10,821 bases of DNA from Nosocomiicoccus ampullae (GCF_001696685.1 NZ_MBFG01000009.1:1-10821), one strand, 5' to 3'; counted from the stretch's first letter, positions 1-5,376 are shown. The notes: generated from the letters alone by a model not told the origin. Program-made: numbers and translations.

Positions 1-247
1 CTTTAAATTTATCTAAAAATTCCTTTTCAGAAATGTCTTCAGGAAAATGGAATTGTTTCGTTTCGATACCTAATTTTTGGAATTTTTTTACCGCTGCATT
101 TTCGTAAGAAATTGAATCTTCAAGATCACCAACACGGACAAAAGCGACTGTCGGTGTAATCCCGTGATTGATAGATTCTTCAACTGCGTTTTTAATTTCT
201 TCAGATAAATGTGCGGCTACTTTTTTGCCATCTAAAATTTCTGCCAT
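1..247 (-). CDS. folD: FolD-family methylenetetrahydrofolate dehydrogenase, N-terminal part (runs off left edge)
   Basis: The first 82 residues of a FolD-like protein are present; the rest lies beyond position 1. FolD enzymes oxidise 5,10-methylene-THF with NAD(P) and usually also hydrolyse the methenyl product to 10-formyl-THF in the cytosol. The start MAEILDGKKVA, the strand TPTVAFVRVGD (about residues 32-42) and the YENAAVKKFQKLGIE segment (about 50-64) match the family's N-terminal domain. ATG at 245-247 is preceded by GGAGGAT at 254-260. Oddity: with the conserved Tyr aligned (SYENAAVKK), the position four residues later is Ala, whereas bifunctional FolD has the catalytic Lys (YVxSK). 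A Lys occurs at Tyr+6 instead, as I recall for some clostridial FolD-like proteins of the AYERGALKR type. Cyclohydrolase activity is therefore doubtful. Family membership is secure; activity is not. Confidence 0.88.
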   Translation of the reverse strand, partial: MAEILDGKKVAAHLSEEIKNAVEESINHGITPTVAFVRVGDLEDSISYENAAVKKFQKLGIETKQFHFPEDISEKEFLDKFK

Positions 248-278
248 TGTGTAATCCTCCATATTTTATGTTGAGATT

Positions 279-307
279 ATTATACCATAATGACATTTCG
301 ATAATAA
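279..307 (-). promoter_or_regulatory. Probable folD promoter
   Basis: On the minus strand a perfect TATAAT (279-284) is preceded by TGG, giving an extended -10. A weak -35 TTATTA (302-307) lies 17 bp upstream. The start site would be near 272, about 25 nt before the folD ATG. The -35 overlaps the U-tract of the rpmG terminator, so folD appears to be transcribed independently of rpmG. Confidence 0.6.
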
Positions 308-338
308 AAAATAACCATATCAAATAGATATGGTTATT
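304..338 (-). terminator. Rho-independent terminator of rpmG
   Basis: A 12-bp stem (310-321 pairing with 327-338) with loop AAATA is followed on the minus strand by a run of six T. It begins 13 nt after the rpmG stop codon and ends that transcript before folD. Confidence 0.85.
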
Positions 339-350
339 GAAAACAATTAC

Positions 351-500
351 TTATTTAGTTTCACGGTGAAGTGTAACTTTGTTTAATCTTGGGCTGTATT
401 TTTTAAGCTCGATACGCTCAGGATTGTTTTTCTTGTTTTTCACTGTGTGGTAGTTACGGTCACCTGTTTCAGTACATTCTAAAATAACTTGTACGCGCAT
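351..500 (-). CDS. rpmG: 50S ribosomal protein L33, zinc-independent (C-minus) form
   Basis: The 49-residue product is full length for bacterial L33 and has the family's [22 protein letters not shown] and TLHRETK segments. It is a large-subunit ribosomal protein. L33 occurs as a zinc-binding form with two CxxC pairs and as a zinc-free form. Here only Cys9 remains; the other three ligand positions are Thr12, Ser36 and Leu39, so it cannot form the zinc ribbon. In Bacillus, C-minus L33 paralogues are induced by zinc starvation through Zur. The divergent neighbour is a zinc-binding lipoprotein gene behind a Zur-like operator, so the same role is likely here. I chose ATG at 498-500 because AGAGGTGA lies 6 nt upstream. 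An in-frame extension back to 587 exists, but it is the untranslated leader. The gene has its own promoter and terminator. Confidence 0.95.
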   Translation of the reverse strand: MRVQVILECTETGDRNYHTVKNKKNNPERIELKKYSPRLNKVTLHRETK

Positions 501-529
501 TATTGTCACCTCTTCAAATAAATTATCGT

Positions 530-587
530 GTGATTTCTCTTCAACTGGCCAGTTGATCATCAACGGATGATTACGGTTTTTAATCAC
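530..587 (-). other. Potentially structured 5' leader of rpmG
   Basis: The rpmG leader is about 88 nt from the predicted start (~588). Its first bases, GTGATT (582-587), can pair with AATCAC (530-535). Inside are two adjacent hairpins: ATCATC/GATGAT with loop AACG (556-571, plus-strand coordinates) and a perfect 16-bp palindrome centred on GGCC (541-556). They share one base. Together they would form a three-way junction. An alternative stem GTTGAT/ATCAAC (552-564) competes with both. All stems are only 5-6 bp, so this is a candidate and not a recognised riboswitch class. Confidence 0.35.
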
Positions 588-594
588 TTTATTA

Positions 595-623
595 ATATTA
601 CAGTAGACGCCCTAATAATTCAA
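595..623 (-). promoter_or_regulatory. Probable rpmG promoter
   Basis: The minus strand carries TTGAAT (618-623), a 17-bp spacer, then TAATAT (595-600). The spacing is ideal and the -35 is good, but the -10 is imperfect. Predicted start is near 588. A Zur-like half-site (CGTAATCAT on the minus strand, about 569-577) lies just downstream. Confidence 0.5.
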
Positions 624-644
624 GTAAATTTCACAAATTTATAT

Positions 645-673
645 TTGCTAAATCGTAGGCGTTACGATATACT
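645..673 (+). promoter_or_regulatory. znuA promoter
   Basis: TTGCTA (645-650), 17 bp, then TATACT (668-673) give a good sigma-A promoter with a predicted start near 680. The Zur-like palindrome fills the spacer exactly, so a bound repressor would block RNA polymerase. Confidence 0.75.
652..668 (+). promoter_or_regulatory. Probable Zur operator
   Basis: ATCGTAGGCGTTACGAT has two perfect 6-bp arms (ATCGTA/TACGAT) around GGCGT. It matches the Gram-positive Zur box TCGTAATnATTACGA at all ten outer bases, and the TCG/CGA ends separate it from the Fur and PerR boxes. It sits between the -35 and -10 of a zinc-binding protein gene, which fits zinc-dependent repression. The regulator itself is not in the window. 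Confidence 0.82.
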
Positions 674-705
674 AATTTAGAACAAAAACATTGGAGGGAA
701 TTATT

Positions 706-1713
706 TTGAAATTAAGAGCATTACTAATTTCATTCGTCGCTATACTTGTTCTCGCTGCTTGTAGTAACGACGCAGCTGACAACAAAGAAAGTGATAACAC
801 AGATAGCGACAACAAAAATCTTAAAGTGTATACTACAGTTTTTCCACTATATAGTATGACTAAAGAAATCGCAGGAGACACGATGGAAGTCGAATCTATT
901 TACCCTAAAAACGTCAACATGCATAACTATGAACCGTCCCAAAAAGACATTCTAAACTATGCAAAAGGCGATCTTTTCATCTATACAAATCATGAATTAG
1001 ACCCTGTAGCTAAAAAGATACATGAGACAATCGAAAACGACACTGAAGTGTTAGAAGCATTTAACAATGAAGAAGCATTCATCGAAGACGAACATCATCA
1101 TGACCACGACCATGATCACGATCACGATCACGATGCAACTAAAGAAGAAGATGAACATGATCACGACCACGGACACGATCATCACCACCACGGTGAGTTC
1201 GACCCACACGTTTGGTTAGATCCAGAACTAGCTACACAAATGGCAGAAAATATTAAAGACAAATTAGTTGAAATGAACCCAGATGAAAAAGAAACTTACG
1301 AGAAAAACTTTGAATCTTTAAAAGCTGACTTAGAAGAATTATCTAATTCTCTAGATGAAGCAATGAAAGATAAAAAACGTGACACAGTATATATTTCACA
1401 CGAGTCTATCGGTTACTTAGCACACAAATACGACTTTAAACAAGTTGGTATTCACGGATTAAACGACGATGAACCATCACAAAAAGAACTTACTCATATG
1501 ATTGAAGACATTAAAGAAACGAAAACACCATACATTTTAAGGGAACAAAACGTTTCTTCACGTCTAACTGACATGATCGGAAAAGAGACAGATGTAGAAT
1601 TCTTACCGTTCCACAATTTAGAAGCTTTAACTGATAACGATCCAGAAGACTCAACATATCAAAGTCTGATGAAAGAAAATATCGAAACACTTAAAAAAGC
1701 ATTACAAGATTAA
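706..1713 (+). CDS. znuA: Zinc ABC transporter substrate-binding lipoprotein (ZnuA/AdcA type, without ZinT domain)
   Basis: This 335-residue lipoprotein should capture Zn2+ outside the membrane and pass it to an ABC permease. The signal peptide ends in LAAC, giving lipidated Cys19. The cluster A-I fold covers about 39-335. Likely zinc ligands are His73 (MHNYEPS), His168 (FDPHVWLDP), His232 (SHESIGYLAHKY) and Glu280 (LREQNVSSR). Between the first two lies a His/Asp loop (130-162) with 16 His, typical of zinc rather than manganese binders. Staphylococcal AdcA is near 515 residues with a C-terminal ZinT domain, which is absent here. I chose TTG at 706 because GGAGGG (693-698) lies 7 nt upstream; the in-frame TTG at 691 overlaps this site. 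No permease or ATPase gene is adjacent, so partners must be elsewhere. A Zur-like operator and a terminator bracket the gene as a single unit. Confidence 0.93.
   Translation: MKLRALLISFVAILVLAACSNDAADNKESDNTDSDNKNLKVYTTVFPLYSMTKEIAGDTMEVESIYPKNVNMHNYEPSQKDILNYAKGDLFIYTNHELDPVAKKIHETIENDTEVLEAFNNEEAFIEDEHHHDHDHDHDHDHDATKEEDEHDHDHGHDHHHHGEFDPHVWLDPELATQMAENIKDKLVEMNPDEKETYEKNFESLKADLEELSNSLDEAMKDKKRDTVYISHESIGYLAHKYDFKQVGIHGLNDDEPSQKELTHMIEDIKETKTPYILREQNVSSRLTDMIGKETDVEFLPFHNLEALTDNDPEDSTYQSLMKENIETLKKALQD
1102..1134 (+). repeat. Tandem hexamer repeat GAYCAY encoding (Asp-His)n
   Basis: Five and a half copies of a 6-bp unit (GACCAC, GACCAT, then three GATCAC, then GAT) encode the first half of the znuA metal-binding loop. 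A less regular His-rich stretch follows at 1153-1193. Length changes in whole hexamers would preserve the frame and alter only the number of His residues. Confidence 0.8.
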
Positions 1714-1759
1714 AAAAACACCCTTTGTTGACTTTTTAAAATCAACAAAGGGTATTTTT
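1711..1759. terminator. Bidirectional terminator between znuA and the mutT operon
   Basis: A perfect 12-bp stem (1720-1731 with 1742-1753) has a 10-nt loop. T5 follows on the plus strand and, on the minus strand, T7 (the A-run at 1712-1718). It can end znuA from the left and the minus-strand operon from the right. Confidence 0.92.
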
Positions 1760-1775
1760 ATGTGTGTAAAACGTA

Positions 1776-1937
1776 TTATTGTTCCATTTCTAGGCGGATA
1801 CGTTCTGTAAATTCTTGGATTTCTTTTACGTCTTTTTTAACGACAAAGTATGCGACGACTAATCCAATTCCAGTAAATAATGTCAGTACGAGTAATGTTT
1901 TAAATAAAAAACCGATTAATCCTTTAATTAAATCCAC
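1776..1937 (-). CDS. Small membrane protein, 53 residues, unknown function
   Basis: I do not recognise this family. The reading frame starts at GTG (1935-1937) with GGAGGGAT immediately upstream, inside the end of the Nudix gene. Only 3 nt separate its start from that gene's stop, so translation is probably coupled. The product has a short amphipathic start (MDLIKGLIG), one hydrophobic helix (about residues 10-33, FLFKTLLVLTLFTGIG then LVVAYFVV) and a charged tail (KKDVKEIQEFTERIRLEMEQ) likely to be a cytoplasmic helix. The layout resembles small single-pass proteins of the YtxH sort, but I see no diagnostic motif. It is the last gene before the shared terminator. The strong RBS, operon position and clean membrane topology make it a real gene. 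Confidence 0.75.
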   Translation of the reverse strand: MDLIKGLIGFLFKTLLVLTLFTGIGLVVAYFVVKKDVKEIQEFTERIRLEMEQ

Positions 1938-1940
1938 TTG

Positions 1941-2333
1941 TTATCCCTCCTGAATGATTCGAATCGCAGGTAAGTCTGCGGGTGCTAGTTCTATATTCCC
2001 GAGTTCACTAAGTTTTAACCATCTTTTTTCAATATGTTCGTTTAATGTTAAATTTCCACGTACTACTTTTGAATAGTACGTCGTTAAATTGACGATTCCA
2101 AAATCATATTCATAACGCGTCGTCGTAATTTTATTGAGCACTTCGATTTCAGTATCCATTTCTTCTAACAATTCGCGCTTTAACGCTTCAATTTCATCCT
2201 CACCCGCTTCAACTTTCCCTCCTGGGAACTCCCAAAGGTTCGCGAGTGTTTTACCAGGAGGTCTTTTTGCGACGAGTATGCGATCTAAATCGTCGACAAT
2301 TACTGCTGCAACGACGTTAATTTCCTTTTTCAT
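1941..2333 (-). CDS. mutT: MutT-type Nudix hydrolase (8-oxo-dGTP / nucleoside triphosphate pyrophosphohydrolase)
   Basis: The 130-residue product is the usual length for a single-domain MutT. The N-terminal strand INVVAAVIVDDLDRILVAKRP and the segment LWEFPGGKVEAGE are typical of the MutT/CTP pyrophosphohydrolase group, which removes pyrophosphate from (oxidised) nucleoside triphosphates in the cytosol. The Nudix box spans residues 39-61: G39, E45, then RELLEE (53-58) with the Mg2+-binding glutamates. Position 60 is Asp where the consensus has Gly, a tolerated variation in the family. ATG is at 2331-2333, after AAGGAT, and the gene overlaps the upstream zinc-ribbon gene by 17 nt, so the two are co-translated. 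The substrate cannot be fixed from sequence; 8-oxo-dGTP is the default guess. Confidence 0.88.
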   Translation of the reverse strand: MKKEINVVAAVIVDDLDRILVAKRPPGKTLANLWEFPGGKVEAGEDEIEALKRELLEEMDTEIEVLNKITTTRYEYDFGIVNLTTYYSKVVRGNLTLNEHIEKRWLKLSELGNIELAPADLPAIRIIQEG

Positions 2334-2670
2334 TTGACTTATCCTTTATATTGTAATGTATTTCTTCGAACCTGACTGTAAGTGGTACGAAGATAAACGT
2401 ATAAACAAAAAACAGAAATAACACAATAATGATTCGTGTCGAATTTAATATCGGTAAATTCGGAACGATAAAAACGATTGAAATAATAAGTAAAGCGAGT
2501 GCGATATACTCAAACACAACAGATTTTGTCGATGGTTCTATATATTCTTTACAATTTGGACAACGCGTTCTAGATCTCGGCTTAATCATATAGCCGAGCA
2601 ACTTCTCTTTATATGTCCATTTATGATGGCAATGCGGACATACGGCCGTATGAAACTCTTTTTTTGCCAC
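2317..2670 (-). CDS. CXXC-20-CXXC family membrane zinc-ribbon protein
   Basis: This 117-residue protein matches the layout of the TIGR04104 family: an N-terminal zinc ribbon with CPHC (Cys11/Cys14) and CPNC (Cys37/Cys40) about 22 residues apart, followed by two hydrophobic helices (about 50-71 and 78-98) and a charged tail. Function in the family is unknown. A cytoplasmic ribbon anchored in the membrane is the likely topology. The start is GTG at 2668-2670 with GGGGGA 5-6 nt upstream. It is the first gene of a minus-strand operon with mutT and the 53-residue membrane protein. The divergent gene at 2739 shares the 68-bp spacer. Confidence 0.85.
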   Translation of the reverse strand: MAKKEFHTAVCPHCHHKWTYKEKLLGYMIKPRSRTRCPNCKEYIEPSTKSVVFEYIALALLIISIVFIVPNLPILNSTRIIIVLFLFFVYTFIFVPLTVRFEEIHYNIKDKSNEKGN

Positions 2671-2738
2671 TTGAATCCCCCATTTTTTTACACTGTTTAT
2701 GCTAATATAATAAGTATCATAGTTAAGGAGTGCTTATA
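2671..2738. promoter_or_regulatory. Divergent promoter region
   Basis: This AT-rich spacer separates two divergent genes. On the plus strand TATAAT at 2706-2711 is a good -10 for the gene at 2739, but the -35 (TTTTTT, 2683-2688) is poor. On the minus strand several TATTAT-like hexamers exist and none has a convincing -35. Promoters must be here; exact positions are uncertain. Confidence 0.4.
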
Positions 2739-2948
2739 TTGAAAATCGAGTTACGTAAATCACTAAATACGATTCTTATCATTATTGCATTGGCTGTTAT
2801 TTATAGATTCAGTTTGCCTTATTTACCTGGAGTTTTTAAATTCGCAGTACTCGTTTTATTCGTACTCATCGCTTTAATGTCGATTATGAGTGTATTTAAA
2901 CGAGAATACGATGAAAACCCGTTCGAACGAAAAAACAATGACGAGTAA
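2739..2948 (+). CDS. Small membrane protein, 69 residues, unknown function
   Basis: I do not recognise it. The product starts with a short basic segment (MKIELRKSLN), has two hydrophobic helices (about residues 11-27 and 34-56) and ends in a charged tail (KREYDENPFERKNNDE), so both ends are probably cytoplasmic. I chose TTG at 2739 because AAGGAG (2725-2730) is 8 nt upstream; the in-frame GTG at 2730 overlaps the ribosome binding site. It is transcribed alone, divergent from the zinc-ribbon operon. Its stop codon directly abuts the stop of the convergent peptidase gene with no base between and no terminator visible. Confidence 0.72.
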   Translation: MKIELRKSLNTILIIIALAVIYRFSLPYLPGVFKFAVLVLFVLIALMSIMSVFKREYDENPFERKNNDE

Positions 2949-3791
2949 TTATTCGACTCTATCGCCTTGTTTAAGACTCTCAAAGTCTTTAAAACGAATG
3001 CGTATAGAGTCTTTATTTAATTCTTTGTCACTCATCACTTGAAAATGTAAGTGTGGCAATGTCGTCGCACCACTATTACCAACTTGCCCAACAAGTTCTC
3101 CAGTAACGACACTATCTCCAACGTCAACTTGTACACTATCCTTTTTTAAATGTGCAAGTAAACTATATTCTCCGTTTTCATGCTCTATGATTACATAGTT
3201 TCCTGACGGCTCATCTTGATTCACGATGCCAATCTGGTTATCTTTAACGTCACGCTTAACGTCAACGACTACTCCGTCTAGCGGTGCAAGTACATCACTT
3301 CCAAAGACGAAGTACGCATTTAAATCACCGGGATCACCGTTATGGTGATATAACTCAACCATATTCGTTAAATCATACGCATAGCGTTGATTCTCTGTTC
3401 TGTAATGATAGTTATGAAACACATCTGTACCACCTGCAGACACAACTGCTTCTTCTAGTGGTAGTGCATACTCATTTTTTGTCCAAACGTCATCCGTATC
3501 GTACTTTTCATTTAAGTGAAGTTCAATACCGATAATCTCATTATCATCTGTAAATGCTGCAGTAAGACTATGTGTTTCTTCATCATTCACATAAAAATAT
3601 CGATTAAAATTCATCGTTAACTTATTGTGATATTTTTGATGAAGATCTCCCGCTTCACGATGAAAGATTTGTAACGATTCGACAAATCTTGATTCTTCAG
3701 TATTTTGTTTAAACGGTTCAAATGCTGTGTCATAGATTTCTTTAAACTTCTCACTATTAAAATATTCTACAAATGTATCTGGTGTTACCAT
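2949..3791 (-). CDS. M23-type (LytM-like) zinc metallopeptidase without export signal
   Basis: The 280-residue protein has a C-terminal M23 domain (about 122-265). Candidate zinc and catalytic residues are a His in HNYHYRTENQ (126 or 129) with Asp140 (QRYAYD), His214 (LLAHLKK), and His247/His249 (PHLHF). The segments APLDGVVVDV and GDSVVTGELVGQVGNSG are typical of the LytM beta-barrel. M23 enzymes cleave peptides in or near peptidoglycan. The N-terminal 120 residues look like a small helical/strand domain, perhaps DUF3887-like, which I cannot confirm. There is no signal peptide, lipobox or membrane helix, which is odd for a wall enzyme. ATG (3789-3791) has AAGGGA upstream. It is the last gene of a three-gene operon, 16 nt after the siderophore-binding lipoprotein gene. 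Confidence 0.85.
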   Translation of the reverse strand: MVTPDTFVEYFNSEKFKEIYDTAFEPFKQNTEESRFVESLQIFHREAGDLHQKYHNKLTMNFNRYFYVNDEETHSLTAAFTDDNEIIGIELHLNEKYDTDDVWTKNEYALPLEEAVVSAGGTDVFHNYHYRTENQRYAYDLTNMVELYHHNGDPGDLNAYFVFGSDVLAPLDGVVVDVKRDVKDNQIGIVNQDEPSGNYVIIEHENGEYSLLAHLKKDSVQVDVGDSVVTGELVGQVGNSGATTLPHLHFQVMSDKELNKDSIRIRFKDFESLKQGDRVE

Positions 3792-3807
3792 GAAGTCACG
3801 TCCCTTT

Positions 3808-4725
3808 TTAATGATTTAATTTGTTTAACGTTTGTATTAACTCTTTAGACTGAAACTCGATAGATTGTAAATCGTTCGGTCTAAAATTATCGATATCCAT
3901 AAATATCACTTGTTCGACATTTATGTCAAACGCTTTCGCAAGAGCCTCTTTTTTATTTTCGTTATTTAAGTCATCTGTCGCGACAAATAAATAATCGAGT
4001 TTCGCAGCACTGTAATCTTCAGTCTCGTATATTTTATAGTCATCACTTTCTAGTATACGTTTAATATACTTTGGTTGACTAAATCCTAGTACATCATATA
4101 CTGCTTCAGTTCCAAAGCTTGAAAACTTCGGCCTTAAATAATACGTATCATCTTCATCGACAATTACTGCAGCATTCATATCGAGCACTTGTTGATTTAA
4201 CTGACTACGAAGTGTAGACGTTTTTTCTAAAAACTCATCCGCAATAAGTTTGGCTTCTTCTTCTTTATTTAACATGACACCTAAATAATAAAAGTGAGTC
4301 AAATAAATTCGCTTTTTATATGGATTAAATGCGCTCGTAATATATCGCATTTCAATTGTTGGTGCGTAATCTCTATATGTCGCAGAATACTCATCTGGAG
4401 CATACGTGACGATTAAATCTGGATCTAATGACTCTACTGTTTCAAAATCACCAGGTTCAATAAAAGTCGCATCTAACTTCTCTTCTACTAACTCTGAACC
4501 TTTAAGCTGAGAGTTAACACCTACTGGCTCTACACCGAGCAGTTCAGCATTTAATGGGTCTGCTGCACGAAATAATACAGGTCGCTTAATTTCTTTATTT
4601 AGTTCTAAGTGTCCTGCTTGTTCAGTTGTAATGACACGTGTATTTTCGTCACTACTCACTTCCTGATATGTACTACAACCAGCTAATAGTATGGTTGCAG
4701 ATAACGTCAATAATCTTTTTTTCAT
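3808..4725 (-). CDS. Siderophore-type iron ABC transporter substrate-binding lipoprotein
   Basis: This is a 305-residue lipoprotein with a very short signal peptide and lipobox LLAGC, giving lipidated Cys17. The rest has the features of the Fe3+-siderophore/cobalamin binding fold (Peripla_BP_2): an N-terminal lobe with RPVLFRAADPLNAELLGVEP, then ESLDPDLIVTYAPDEY (about 101-116), a long linker helix near 149-182 and a C-terminal lobe with LDYLFVATDD. Such proteins deliver ferric siderophores or haem to a FecCD-type permease. None is encoded nearby, so it must use a permease encoded elsewhere or have another ligand. The sequence is divergent and the ligand cannot be named. Its start overlaps the stop of the VanZ-like gene (ATGA, 4722-4725). 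No Fur box was seen upstream of the operon. Confidence 0.82.
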   Translation of the reverse strand: MKKRLLTLSATILLAGCSTYQEVSSDENTRVITTEQAGHLELNKEIKRPVLFRAADPLNAELLGVEPVGVNSQLKGSELVEEKLDATFIEPGDFETVESLDPDLIVTYAPDEYSATYRDYAPTIEMRYITSAFNPYKKRIYLTHFYYLGVMLNKEEEAKLIADEFLEKTSTLRSQLNQQVLDMNAAVIVDEDDTYYLRPKFSSFGTEAVYDVLGFSQPKYIKRILESDDYKIYETEDYSAAKLDYLFVATDDLNNENKKEALAKAFDINVEQVIFMDIDNFRPNDLQSIEFQSKELIQTLNKLNH

Positions 4726-5273
4726 GATTTATCCCTACTAATATAATTAAATATAAAGTACTCGAGCTTTCTAAAAAAGTATGCGAGTATGATTCCGACT
4801 AACGTTCCCGTGACGTTTAAAATAACGTCGTCGATGTTCGTCGTACGTCCGATCGGTAATATATATTGAATCGTTTCAATAGATATTGAAAATAAGCATC
4901 CAAATATACTCGTCAACCATTCCTTTTTCGTCATTAAATAGACGAAAAATCCAAAGGGCACAAATAATACGATATTCATAACTAAATTATTAAAAATCGC
5001 CTTATCTGTACCATAATCATACAGCTCTCTCATCGACTGAAACGGTACGACATTAATCGTATGTCCCTGTAAACTCGTCGGCATCATCGTAATTAATAGT
5101 ATACCAATAACACTCATCATTATGCCTACAAAGACGGTAAAATCTTTAAATTTATTATAATCATTTAACCGGTGATTGAACTTTCTATTGAAATAAATTG
5201 CGAATAAAAGCAATATGACAATACAAATGAAAAAAACCGGAATGACAGGCCAAAACGCTTTAATTAAAATCAA
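4722..5273 (-). CDS. VanZ-like membrane protein
   Basis: The 183-residue protein has about five hydrophobic helices (near 8-28, 46-66, 94-114, 119-138 and 150-167) and the VanZ signature: NVVPFQSM, NIVLFVPFGFF, SISIETIQYILPIGR, then NIDDVILNVTGTLVG. VanZ confers low-level teicoplanin resistance in enterococci by an unclear mechanism. Most chromosomal homologues are uncharacterised, so a direct resistance role should not be assumed. The start is TTG at 5271-5273 with GGAG about 10 nt upstream. It is the first gene of an operon with the binding lipoprotein (4-nt overlap) and the M23 protein, all of which point to the cell envelope. Confidence 0.88.
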   Translation of the reverse strand: MILIKAFWPVIPVFFICIVILLLFAIYFNRKFNHRLNDYNKFKDFTVFVGIMMSVIGILLITMMPTSLQGHTINVVPFQSMRELYDYGTDKAIFNNLVMNIVLFVPFGFFVYLMTKKEWLTSIFGCLFSISIETIQYILPIGRTTNIDDVILNVTGTLVGIILAYFFRKLEYFIFNYISRDKS

Positions 5274-5305
5274 TGTAACAAATCTCCAATTTTATTTATG
5301 GACTG

Positions 5306-5311
5306 ACTATA
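5306..5311 (-). promoter_or_regulatory. Extended -10 of the vanZ-like operon promoter
   Basis: On the minus strand TATAGT is preceded by TGG, an extended -10. The -35 region is poor (ATACTC at 17 bp). Predicted start is near 5299, giving a leader of about 26 nt. Confidence 0.5.
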
Positions 5312-5321
5312 CCATATTATT

Positions 5322-5339
5322 TTGACATGAGTATATCAA
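5322..5339. promoter_or_regulatory. 18-bp dyad over the -35 of the vanZ-like operon
   Basis: TTGACAT-N4-ATATCAA is a near-perfect inverted repeat (6 of 7 bases per arm). It covers the expected -35 position of the promoter. It matches no Fur, PerR or Zur box. It may be an operator for an unidentified regulator. Confidence 0.35.
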
Positions 5340-5343
5340 TTTA

Positions 5344-5376
5344 AAAAGAAAAGACATTGAGATAAATCTCAATGTC
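5344..5376 (-). terminator. Terminator of the arsR-MFS unit
   Basis: GACATTGAGAT (5353-5363) pairs with ATCTCAATGTC (5366-5376) around a two-base AA gap, so the loop will open by at least one pair. TTTTCTTTTT follows on the minus strand. It lies about 30 nt after the MFS stop. Confidence 0.85.

Noticed and set aside
501..587. In-frame 29-codon extension upstream of rpmG
   Set aside because: L33 is 49 residues and the ATG at 500 has a good ribosome binding site; the extension has none and covers the leader right up to the predicted transcription start.
672..881. Open frame on the minus strand over the znuA start
   Set aside because: It is antisense to the znuA promoter and signal peptide, has no ribosome binding site and encodes low-complexity Leu/Ser sequence.
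1102..1193. Short tandem repeats considered as a CRISPR-like or phase-variable tract
   Set aside because: Units are 6 bp without spacers and encode the known His-rich zinc loop; changes would be in frame, so no on/off switching.
1762..1953. Plus-strand open frame
   Set aside because: It lies opposite the 53-residue membrane protein gene, which has the convincing ribosome binding site and topology.
2134..2337. Plus-strand frame rich in Ser/Thr
   Set aside because: It is the antisense of the Nudix gene, with no start signals.
2955..3011. Nested inverted repeats (GACTCTAT/ATAGAGTC and AAGACT/AGTCTT) at the M23 gene end
   Set aside because: They lie inside coding sequence and neither strand has a following T-run, so they are not a terminator; probably chance.
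3284..3535. Plus-strand frame with many His
   Set aside because: It is the antisense of the M23 gene; the His codons arise from complementing Val/Met-rich codons.
5280..5345. Search for a Fur box before the siderophore-type lipoprotein operon
   Set aside because: No GATAATGATTATC-like sequence found; the only dyad there has a different sequence.
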